DNA of 7,923 nt from Anaerolineae bacterium (GTDB lineage Bacteria > Chloroflexota > Anaerolineae > UBA1429): contig SKLG01000520.1 in NCBI GenBank assembly GCA_007123335.1, forward strand, positions 1 to 7,923, in the 5' to 3' direction. The translations under genes were made by a program, and so were the position numbers. Positions 1 through 5,875 of the stretch are shown here, in pieces; the stretch's first letter is position 1; each line of letters starts with the position of its first letter. Under the pieces are notes generated by a model. It was not told where the DNA came from and did no database searches. It was given only the letters and a program-made list of their open reading frames with translations.

Positions 1-863
1 CCAAGAGCGGCGGGCGTTGGGTACAACGCAAGCCCTTTTTCATCTGGGCCAACTTTTGGGGGCCGCACACGCCCTGCTTTATCCCCGAGCCCTATTACTC
101 GATGTACGATCCGCAGCAGATCCCCGAGGAGCCCAACTTTTGCGAGACGTGGGAGAACAAGCCAGCCGCCCACGATATCTATCAACGCATCTGGGGCCTG
201 CGCAACATCGGCTGGGAGGGCTGGCGCGAGATCGTCGCCCGCTACTGGGGTTATTGCACCATGCTCGACGACCTCACCGGGCGCATGCTCCAGACACTGG
301 AGGAGCTGGGCCTGGCCGACGACACCGTCGTCATCTATACCACCGACCACGGCGACCAGATGGGCGCCCACGGCCTCATCGAAAAGGGACCCTTTGCCTA
401 CGAGGAGAGCTGGCGCCTGCCCATGGTGGTGGCCCACCCCGATTGCGAGCAGCCCGGCTCGGCCTGCGAGGACCTGGTCTACCTCACCGACCTGACGCCG
501 ATGATCCTCGAATGCGCGGGGCTGACGGCGCCCGACGTACCCGACAATGACAGTATCCTGCCTCAAGTGCTGGGGCGCGACGGCGGTCCGCAGCGTGAGA
601 GCGTCTATGGCGCGTTCTATGGCCACATGGTGCCGGCGCCGTTTCGCTTTGTGTGCACCCACCGCTTCAAACTGGTGTTCAACGTGTGCGACCGGGGCGA
701 ACTCTACGACCTGGAGGAGGACCCTTACGAGCTGGAGAACCGCATCGACGACCCGGTGATGGCCGACGTCAAAGCCCAACTCCTGGAGATGATGGGCGAG
801 CACATCGACCGGCTCGGCGATCCGATCCGCAACCAGTTCGAGATGCTGCGCCACGTGTACTGA
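1..863 (+). CDS. Sulfatase family hydrolase, C-terminal part (5' end outside window)
   Basis: The protein probably hydrolyses sulfate esters, likely on a carbohydrate or aryl substrate. The first complete codon is at 3, and the frame is open from the window edge, so the gene starts upstream; an in-frame ATG at 102 is internal. Visible family features: the strand-plus-PHTP segment (PFFIWANFWGPHTP, bases 33-74), the DDLTGRML helix, and the TTDHGDQMGAHG segment (from 339). In that segment Asp (345) and His (348) match the metal-binding pair of alkaline-phosphatase-fold sulfatases. A conserved Lys follows (384, in EKGPFAYEE). The end LYDLEEDPYELEN is typical of sulfatase C-terminal subdomains. 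The C/S-x-P-x-R formylglycine motif would lie upstream, so catalytic competence and sulfatase versus phosphodiesterase activity cannot be settled. It converges on the secreted-protein gene. Confidence 0.9.
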   Translation, partial: KSGGRWVQRKPFFIWANFWGPHTPCFIPEPYYSMYDPQQIPEEPNFCETWENKPAAHDIYQRIWGLRNIGWEGWREIVARYWGYCTMLDDLTGRMLQTLEELGLADDTVVIYTTDHGDQMGAHGLIEKGPFAYEESWRLPMVVAHPDCEQPGSACEDLVYLTDLTPMILECAGLTAPDVPDNDSILPQVLGRDGGPQRESVYGAFYGHMVPAPFRFVCTHRFKLVFNVCDRGELYDLEEDPYELENRIDDPVMADVKAQLLEMMGEHIDRLGDPIRNQFEMLRHVY

Positions 864-878
864 GCCAGGCGCACAAGA

Positions 879-924
879 GATGCCCGGCCTTTCCGCGCCG
901 ATCGGCGCGGAAAGGCCGGGCATC
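879..924. terminator. Perfect 46-bp palindrome between convergent genes, probable bidirectional terminator
   Basis: The two 23-base arms (879-901 and 902-924) are exact reverse complements with no spacer, and the left arm begins GATGCCCGGCCTTTCCGCGC. It lies 15 bp after the sulfatase stop and 48 bp after the stop of the minus-strand gene, so RNA from either side would form the same very stable GC-rich hairpin. No T-run follows on either strand, so it is not a textbook intrinsic terminator. It could instead protect 3' ends or be a copy of a dispersed palindromic repeat. Confidence 0.65.
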
Positions 925-972
925 GGGTTGCCTAACGGTGGAGCGATCTAGTCCTAGAGCTCGACGGTCTCA

Positions 973-1827
973 CTAGTCCTCTGCTGGCGGCAGCACACCG
1001 TTGTTCATTACCAATGGCAGAAAATGTCCGTGGATCATGGCGCTGCAGCGTACCGTGACGGTGGCGCTGTCAGATAGGCCAATGTTGCCATTCAGGTGAG
1101 CCTCATTAGTCTCTGTGAGCTCATAGACGCCATCGACGTACAGGTCGCTGTTCTCTGGCGGGCAGGCGAACATCTCGGGAAAGATCATGGTCGTGCTCTC
1201 AGAGATCTCTGCCTCAAAATCAAAGCGTGGGTCGCTCAGGATGGCCGTCTCGTGTCCCACTACAGGCCCAGTCCATTGGATGGCCTCAAAAGTCTCTAGC
1301 TCTTCCTGCTGCTGATCATACTCGTAGTGGACGATAATGATGAGCCCTTCGGCAGTATCCAGCGGGGTGGCCACATAGCTGCAAATCAGCGAGCCATACG
1401 GTTCTACCACTCCCGTGTTATCTCCGGTGTCAGGGCAGACCACCGGCACCTCCATAGAACCGTTCGAGTTGGATGACACGCCCTGGCTAGCGAGAGCTGG
1501 CCCCATAAACCCAAAGATGGAGGTGGGTATGGAGATGGCGGTCGTGTTCATGATCTCGACATTTCCCGCTACTTCGACGTCGGCATTGATCACCATCTTC
1601 TCTGCGGCTACTGTCCACTCCACCGCAGACTCCTCACCGGGAGTGGCCAATACAAGATTCGGAGTGACCGACTTGTTCAGCGTCCATTCAATGTTGCGCT
1701 CGCGGAGGGCGGAGGTAATGACAGTGTTTACAGCGAGTGGCGAGGATGCTCCTGACGTGATCACCACTACACCGCCAAGCACGACGCCCAACAGCAGGGC
1801 CAATACCAGGATCTTTCGGATATTCAT
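973..1827 (-). CDS. Secreted beta-rich protein of unknown function
   Basis: I do not recognise a named family. The 284-residue protein starts at ATG 1827, preceded at 6 nt by an AGGGAGA ribosome binding site. The frame is open further upstream, but that part lacks a binding site and signal character. Residues 1-25 form a signal peptide or membrane anchor (MNIRK, then a hydrophobic run ending near TSGASS). The rest is Ser/Thr/Val/Glu-rich with few Lys, which suggests extracellular beta-sandwich folds. The pattern W-T-L-x-K-S-x-x-P (residues 48-56), then a CP...L-x-C-x-Y segment (131-151) and N-x-A...T-V-x-V-x-C (241-261), resembles Ig-like surface proteins of Gram-positive and Chloroflexota bacteria. 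Four cysteines (131, 149, 222, 261) could form two disulfides. The tail HFLPLVMNN (268-276) resembles the LPLV-type ends I associate with Chloroflexota exported proteins. It stands alone on its strand after a long non-coding leader. Confidence 0.75.
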   Translation of the reverse strand: MNIRKILVLALLLGVVLGGVVVITSGASSPLAVNTVITSALRERNIEWTLNKSVTPNLVLATPGEESAVEWTVAAEKMVINADVEVAGNVEIMNTTAISIPTSIFGFMGPALASQGVSSNSNGSMEVPVVCPDTGDNTGVVEPYGSLICSYVATPLDTAEGLIIIVHYEYDQQQEELETFEAIQWTGPVVGHETAILSDPRFDFEAEISESTTMIFPEMFACPPENSDLYVDGVYELTETNEAHLNGNIGLSDSATVTVRCSAMIHGHFLPLVMNNGVLPPAED

Positions 1828-1833
1828 GTTCTG

Positions 1834-1840
1834 TCTCCCT
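1834..1840 (-). promoter_or_regulatory. Ribosome binding site of the secreted-protein gene
   Basis: AGGGAGA on the minus strand, 6 nt before ATG 1827. It decides this start over upstream in-frame codons, and the resulting protein begins directly with a signal-peptide-like sequence. Confidence 0.7.
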
Positions 1841-1969
1841 ATATGATTTTCCGAGCCTTGATGGGACGTGAGCCCCAGCAAGCGCTCGACATCTGCAACA
1901 CGTCGCTTTGGTGTGCGCACCGAAGCAGGAGGCTCACGATCACCCATCGGAGCCCACACACTCGTCCAT

Positions 1970-1992
1970 CGACTCGATCCACAATCGAGTCG
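1970..1992. repeat. 9-bp inverted repeat with 5-base loop
   Basis: CGACTCGAT (1970-1978) and ATCGAGTCG (1984-1992) are exact reverse complements around CCACA. It lies about 145-165 bp upstream of the secreted-protein ATG. It could be a protein-binding dyad or an RNA hairpin in a long leader; there is no T-run to suggest a terminator. Confidence 0.5.
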
Positions 1993-2027
1993 CCACGAAA
2001 TACGTTAGCCTTGGGCCGCCATATTAT

Positions 2028-2066
2028 GGGATTGTTCCGGATCATACGGGATTGAGTGAGATCATA
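2028..2066. repeat. Two-copy direct repeat with 20-bp period, candidate operator
   Basis: GGGATTG-N5-GATCATA occurs at 2028-2046 and again at 2048-2066. The outer 7+7 bases are identical and the inner five differ. The period equals about two helical turns, as expected for a regulator binding one face of the DNA. It lies about 200 bp upstream of the secreted-protein start. The role is inferred. Confidence 0.45.
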
Positions 2067-2332
2067 GAGTTATGAACAGAAAGTGAGGGGTTGTGTAGTA
2101 GCATGCCAAGTCATAGGGTGTGATGCGAGGCCGAACCATTATCTGCAGATGGCCAGGTTAGTATTCGACGGCGCCGGGGCGCGGACCTTATTCTCGCCTA
2201 TACACACCTCCTTGTCGTCTTGGCGCCTGAACCGACATGCCCTTTGCATGCCGAGCGCTGTGCAGACGCTTCCATACCATCACCAGAGCCAGTATACCAT
2301 AGGCAGATCGTTATCCATAATGGCAGAGGCGG

Positions 2333-2359
2333 GGAGACGCCGGATTACCTGGCGCCTCC
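2333..2359 (-). terminator. Weak stem-loop downstream of asnS
   Basis: GGAGACGCC (2333-2341) and GGCGCCTCC (2351-2359) pair at 8 of 9 positions around a 9-base loop, 17 bp after the asnS stop. There is no T-run, so termination here is only possible. Confidence 0.3.
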
Positions 2360-2376
2360 TATCATGGTTCTTTCCG

Positions 2377-3684
2377 CTAGGGGTAGATGCGCCCGAGGGT
2401 GCGCGGGAAGGGGATCGTTTGGCGGATGTGATGCAGGCCACACACCCAGGCCACGGTGCGCTCCACGCCCAGGCCAAATCCGGAATGGGGCACGCTGCCG
2501 TAGCGACGCAGATCGAGGTACCAGGCAAAGGCCTCGCGAGGCAGGTTGTGCTCTACGATTCGCTGCTCCAACAGCTCCAGGCTGGCGGTGCGCTGCCCCC
2601 CGCCAATGATCTCGCCATAGCCTTCGGGCGCCAGCATGTCCACCGACAGGGAGAGCTGAGCATTCTCGGGGTCGGCCTCCATGTAGAACGCCTTGCACTG
2701 GGTCGGATAGCGGTGGACGAACAAGGGTTTATTATGCTGCAAGCCTAGCGTCGTCTCGTGGGGCGCGCCCAGGTCCTCGCCCCAGGCGATGCCAGAGACG
2801 GCGGGATCCTTTTGCTCCTGCAAGAAGGCGATGGCGTCATCGTAGCGCATCCTCGGGAAGGGCGGCACGATGGCCTCTAGCGGCGCGGTATCCCTCTCCA
2901 GGATGGCCAGCTCCTCGGCGCGCTGTTCCAGCACCCGCTGGACGATGTAAGAGACAAACTGCTCCTCGACGCGCATGCACTCCTCGAGGTCGGCATAGGC
3001 CATCTCGGGCTCTACCATCCAGAACTCGGTGAGGTGGCGGCGCGTCTTGCTCTTTTCGGCGCGAAAGGTGGGGCCAAAGCAATAGGTGCGGCCAAAGGCC
3101 ATGATGGTGGCCTCGTTGTAGAGCTGGCCCGACTGGGTGAGATAGGCGTTCTCGCCGAAATAGTCGGTCTGAAAGAGCGTCGTCGTCCCCTCGCAGGCCG
3201 CCGGCGTGAGGATCGGCGCATCGACGAGGAGAAAGCCGTGATCATCCAGCCAATCGCGGATGGCGGCAATTACCGTGGCCCGCACCCGCAGGACCGCCCA
3301 CTGCTGAGAGGAGCGCAGCCACAGGTGGCGGTTTTCCATCAAGAACTCGATACCGTGCTCCTTGGGAGTGATGGGGTACTCTTCGGCCAACTGGACGATC
3401 TGCACATCGCTGAGCGACAGCTCATGGCCCCCCGGCGCACGGGCATCGGCGCGCACCGTGCCGGTGGCGATCACCGAGGATTCCTGGGTGATCGCCTGGG
3501 CCGCCTCAAAGGCGGCGGGGCTGATCTCCCGCTGAAAGGCCACGCCCTGGATCATCCCGGTGCCGTCGCGCAGCATCAAAAACTGCAAGCGGCCCTTGTC
3601 GGTCTTGTTGTACAGCCAGCCCTTGACGGTGATCTCCTCGCCCACATGCTGGGCGACATCGCGGATGTACACCTGTTCCCCCAC
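2377..3684 (-). CDS. asnS: Asparaginyl-tRNA synthetase (class II)
   Basis: Charges tRNA-Asn with asparagine in the cytoplasm. The 435-residue length is typical. An N-terminal OB-fold anticodon-binding domain (about residues 15-105, KGWLYNKTDKGRLQFLMLRDG) is followed by the class II catalytic domain. Features of the AsnRS/AspRS core include ACEGTTTLF (163-171), LTQSGQLY (182-189), motif 2 FRAEKSKTRRHLTEFWMVEPE (207-227) and motif 3 GFGLGVERT (402-410). The end PFPRTLGRIYP is typical of AsnRS. The CEGTTTLF and EFWMVEPEMA signatures favour AsnRS over a non-discriminating AspRS. The start is GTG 3684: AGGAGG lies 6 nt upstream and the OB fold begins soon after. The frame stays open to 3759, but that part encodes the leader hairpin and has no homology-like character. 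It is the last gene of the minus-strand run, 67 bp after the dehydratase gene. Confidence 0.96.
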   Translation of the reverse strand: MGEQVYIRDVAQHVGEEITVKGWLYNKTDKGRLQFLMLRDGTGMIQGVAFQREISPAAFEAAQAITQESSVIATGTVRADARAPGGHELSLSDVQIVQLAEEYPITPKEHGIEFLMENRHLWLRSSQQWAVLRVRATVIAAIRDWLDDHGFLLVDAPILTPAACEGTTTLFQTDYFGENAYLTQSGQLYNEATIMAFGRTYCFGPTFRAEKSKTRRHLTEFWMVEPEMAYADLEECMRVEEQFVSYIVQRVLEQRAEELAILERDTAPLEAIVPPFPRMRYDDAIAFLQEQKDPAVSGIAWGEDLGAPHETTLGLQHNKPLFVHRYPTQCKAFYMEADPENAQLSLSVDMLAPEGYGEIIGGGQRTASLELLEQRIVEHNLPREAFAWYLDLRRYGSVPHSGFGLGVERTVAWVCGLHHIRQTIPFPRTLGRIYP

Positions 3685-3690
3685 GCCTTG

Positions 3691-3696
3691 CCTCCT
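3691..3696 (-). promoter_or_regulatory. asnS ribosome binding site
   Basis: A consensus AGGAGG on the minus strand, 6 nt before GTG 3684. It fixes the asnS start and excludes the 75-base in-frame extension that runs through the hairpin. Confidence 0.85.
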
Positions 3697-3705
3697 GTCA
3701 GATTC

Positions 3706-3739
3706 AGGTGCCGGGCACCTCAGAAGGTGCCCGGCACCT
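3706..3739. repeat. Nested hairpin in the dehydratase-asnS spacer
   Basis: Two 15-base arms, AGGTGCCGGGCACCT (3706-3720) and AGGTGCCCGGCACCT (3725-3739), are exact reverse complements around CAGA. Each arm is itself almost palindromic (6+1+6: GGTGCC-x-GGCACC), so alternative small hairpins or a cruciform are possible. It starts 12 bp after the dehydratase stop and ends 9 bp before the asnS AGGAGG. It may terminate or attenuate readthrough, mark an RNA processing site, or be a dispersed repeat. No T-run follows on the minus strand. Confidence 0.7.
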
Positions 3740-3751
3740 TGTTGCTGCGTG

Positions 3752-4909
3752 CTACTCAATCGTGATGGAATTCGTGCGATTAGCGTTGATATAGTCCCAA
3801 TCCAGCGTCACGCCCAGGCCGGGACCCTCGGGGGCATAGACGCAGCCCTTGTCGTCGATGGCGTCCAGGGCATCGCGATAGTCGGTATAGATCTCGGTAA
3901 AAGTGCCCGAGCTCTTCGGATGGACCAGGCCCATCTCATAGTAGTTGGTGTTGCGGATCGAGGTCATCACGTGGCGCTGGGCCGGGCCCGGGCCATGCAT
4001 CTCGATGTCCAACCCCAAGCCCTCGGCGGCGTGGGCCAGCTTCATCACGCCGGTGATGCCGTCATAGCCAAGGTCGCCGCGCAGGTAGTCGGTGGCGTCG
4101 GCCAGGGCAAAGTCCACGTGGGGCTCGAGGGTGCGCACGTGCTCGGTCTGGAGCAGCGGCGTCTTGATGAGCTGGCGCAGCTTGCGGTGGGCGAATTGGG
4201 AGATGCCGCCATCCTTGTAGGGGTCCTCCAGCCAGAAGAACCTCTCCTCGTCGCAGGCCCAGCCCACCTTGACGGCGTCGGCAAAGGTCTCCAGCTCGCA
4301 GGCGGGGTCGAGCATCAGGTCCATCTTGTCGCCCACGCGTTTGCCCACCTCGTGGATGTTGGCCACCTCTAGGTCGGTCAGCGACTCGCCCCAGCCATGA
4401 ATCTTGAACGCCGGGTAGCCCATCTCCAGGCATCGTTCGGCAAAATCGGCATAGGCCTCCGGCGAATCGAGGCCGCCGTTGTGGTCGCCGTGGGTGGTGC
4501 TGGCGTAGCATTTGAGCGGCTTGATGTGCCCGCCCAGCAGCTCCCAGACCGGCGCGTCATAGTACTTGCCGGCGATATCCCACAGCAGGATGTCGATCTG
4601 GGCCATGCCCATGCGCGCCGCCTGACGCAGGGCGCGCTTGAGATCCTGATAGATCAGCTCACGCTGCAGAGCGTTCTTGCCGATGAGATAGTTGGCGTAG
4701 CGGGGCTGGCCCGCCAGCCCGGCGCCAGAGAGGATCTCGCCGGTGATGCCCATGCTGGTGTGCATGCGCAGCACCGAGCCGCTGCGCGGCATCATCGCGC
4801 CCTCTTTGTAGATGATGTTAAAGCCGTTGTAATCGGTGCCCATGTTCTCCAGAGGTCGATCCTCGAACTCGATGACCTCAAAGCCGGTGATGATCGGTTT
4901 GTCCGCCAT
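3752..4909 (-). CDS. Enolase-superfamily (mandelate racemase/muconate lactonizing type) dehydratase-like protein
   Basis: Probably abstracts the proton next to a carboxylate on a sugar acid or similar acid, using Mg2+; the substrate is unknown. The 385-residue length fits the family. An N-terminal capping domain (about 1-125) precedes the TIM barrel. Proposed metal ligands are Asp201 (LMLDPAC), Glu228 (FFWLEDP) and Glu256 (LLQTEHV), one per successive strand. Lys169-x-His171 (AFKIHGWG) occupies the usual K-x-K place. Asp279 (RGDLGYDGITG) and His305 (EMHGPG) look like the Asp-His dyad of the mandelate racemase branch, suggesting a sugar-acid dehydratase or racemase. The start is ATG 4909, with AAAGGA 7 nt upstream; in-frame ATGs 42 and 54 bp upstream lack a good site. 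A promoter lies 70-100 bp upstream. The TIM-barrel gene upstream and this one probably share a pathway. Confidence 0.88.
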   Translation of the reverse strand: MADKPIITGFEVIEFEDRPLENMGTDYNGFNIIYKEGAMMPRSGSVLRMHTSMGITGEILSGAGLAGQPRYANYLIGKNALQRELIYQDLKRALRQAARMGMAQIDILLWDIAGKYYDAPVWELLGGHIKPLKCYASTTHGDHNGGLDSPEAYADFAERCLEMGYPAFKIHGWGESLTDLEVANIHEVGKRVGDKMDLMLDPACELETFADAVKVGWACDEERFFWLEDPYKDGGISQFAHRKLRQLIKTPLLQTEHVRTLEPHVDFALADATDYLRGDLGYDGITGVMKLAHAAEGLGLDIEMHGPGPAQRHVMTSIRNTNYYEMGLVHPKSSGTFTEIYTDYRDALDAIDDKGCVYAPEGPGLGVTLDWDYINANRTNSITIE

Positions 4910-4980
4910 GAACGTGTCCTTTCCTTGCGCTGATATGGTGGGCGGCGTCATGATGGTATTCATTGCCGCCGTCACCACGC

Positions 4981-5009
4981 AGCATAACCCCATGCTCTGG
5001 GGACGTCAA
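4981..5009 (-). promoter_or_regulatory. Candidate sigma-70 promoter for the dehydratase gene
   Basis: On the minus strand TTGACG (5004-5009, 5 of 6 consensus) is followed after exactly 17 bp by TATGCT (4981-4986, 4 of 6). It overlaps the stop codon of the upstream TIM-barrel gene (TGA at 5006-5008) and would start RNA about 65 bp before ATG 4909. The 96-bp spacer has no other evident job, so the dehydratase gene may be transcribed separately as well as by readthrough. Confidence 0.5.
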
Positions 5010-5875
5010 ATGACGCGAGGGCCAGGCTGGCTCTCGGCCAGCGCCTCGGTGATGAAACGCCGTGCTTGGGCCAGTCGCTGCCGAGTTTTGCGCGGCGACC
5101 AGATTTGTAGCGCGGCGGGACCGATCTCAAGATTTATGGTCCCGTCATATCCATCTTGCTTGAGGCGGGCCAGAAACTCGCGTAGTGGCAGGTCGCCCTC
5201 TCCGAGGAGCTGATGCTCGGCGTAAAGACCGTGTCGCCCGAGAGGCAATCGATGGTTGTGGACGCCTGACGCCGTAAGGTGTTTGATCTGGGCATAGTCG
5301 CTGAGATGCACATTGATCAGGTGCGGCTGCATCTGCGCATAGGTCTCCATCAGGTCCAGCGGGCCGTTGCCCACATGACAGGTGTCCAGCGTCAGATAGA
5401 GATCGTACAGGCGGGCAAAGCTACACAGAATGGGGATCGGCCCCAACACATCCTCGCTCTCCCTGCCCTCATAGACGCCGACATTCTCCAGCGCCAGGCG
5501 GGTCGCCGTCCCTTCGACCATCCGCCGGCAGCGATCGAGGGCGCTCATCCAGCGTCGGGCTCTCTTGGTGGCCCAGTCGGCAAAGGGGCCGTGAAAGACG
5601 ACGCTAGGCGCCGCCAGTTCCAACGCCATACGCGTCGCATCGACGAGGCCCTTGGCGTTGTTTTTGAGCTTGCCAGGGGGCAAGAGCGGCACATGCACCG
5701 CTAGAATATCCATCTCGTATGCGCGGCAGAGGCGCATCATGCCTGCGGCGCCTCGTAGGCGAATCTCCGGCGCCATGACCAGCTCTATGCCATCAAATCC
5801 GCACTCGGCCGCCAGGCTCAGTGTGTAGCGCAGTGGAAAGCCATAAAGGCATGCGGTCGAGATACCTATTCGCAC
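5006..5875 (-). CDS. Xylose isomerase-like TIM-barrel protein (sugar phosphate isomerase/epimerase family)
   Basis: Likely a cytoplasmic metal-dependent isomerase, epimerase or lyase on a sugar or sugar derivative. Residues placed as expected for the AP endonuclease 2/xylose isomerase fold, counting from GTG 5875 (289 aa): RIGIST at strand 1, FDGIEL (27-32, Glu31), AVHVPLL (His61), VFHGPF (His95), LALENV (Glu130), TLDTCHVG (Asp164, His167), VHLSD (His190, Asp193), GEGDLP (226-230) and NLEIG (Glu250). GTG 5887 is an equally open alternative giving four more residues. I prefer 5875 because the protein then begins at strand 1, but neither start has a clear ribosome binding site. The gene overlaps the end of nadD by 10 bp (22 bp with the alternative), so translation is probably coupled. 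The substrate cannot be told; the dehydratase gene downstream points to sugar-acid metabolism. Confidence 0.87.
   Translation of the reverse strand: MRIGISTACLYGFPLRYTLSLAAECGFDGIELVMAPEIRLRGAAGMMRLCRAYEMDILAVHVPLLPPGKLKNNAKGLVDATRMALELAAPSVVFHGPFADWATKRARRWMSALDRCRRMVEGTATRLALENVGVYEGRESEDVLGPIPILCSFARLYDLYLTLDTCHVGNGPLDLMETYAQMQPHLINVHLSDYAQIKHLTASGVHNHRLPLGRHGLYAEHQLLGEGDLPLREFLARLKQDGYDGTINLEIGPAALQIWSPRKTRQRLAQARRFITEALAESQPGPRVI

Larger units (their letters stand above)
1841..2376. other. Gene-free region of about 540 bp with possible control elements
   Basis: No reading frame here has both a ribosome binding site and protein-like composition. The region forms the upstream side of the secreted-protein gene and the downstream side of asnS. 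It is visibly less GC-rich than its neighbours around 2000-2110. It contains a 9-bp dyad (1970-1992), a 20-bp direct repeat (2028-2066), an orphan AAGGAGGTG on the minus strand (2205-2213) and a weak stem just after asnS. I found no convincing TTGACA/TATAAT pair for the secreted-protein gene. Confidence 0.6.

Noticed and set aside
102..104. ATG 102 as start of the sulfatase
   Set aside because: The same frame upstream (from base 3) encodes the conserved PFFIWANFWGPHTP sulfatase segment, so the start is outside the window.
1839..2045. 68-codon minus-strand frame ending 11 nt before the secreted-protein ATG, possible leader gene
   Set aside because: No ribosome binding site before its ATG, low-complexity-free but not protein-like composition, and it runs through the direct repeat and dyad; best seen as non-coding.
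2274..2330. TATACT (minus strand) as a promoter -10 in the gene-free region
   Set aside because: No acceptable -35 box at 16-18 bp, and the next gene start is about 450 bp away.
1828..2376. Riboswitch, tRNA or small RNA in the gene-free region
   Set aside because: No cloverleaf, T-box or known riboswitch core could be recognised; only isolated short stems are visible.
2083..2748. Long plus-strand frame crossing the gene-free region into asnS
   Set aside because: More than half lies antisense to a certain asnS gene, there is no ribosome binding site, and the sequence has no recognisable domain.
3034..3765. Plus-strand frame of about 240 codons antisense to asnS
   Set aside because: Shadow of GC-rich codon structure in asnS; Ala/Gly/Arg-rich with no domain.
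4910..4963. Longer N-terminus for the dehydratase from in-frame ATGs at 4963 or 4951
   Set aside because: Neither has a good ribosome binding site, while ATG 4909 has AAAGGA at 7 nt and begins just before the family's first conserved strand.
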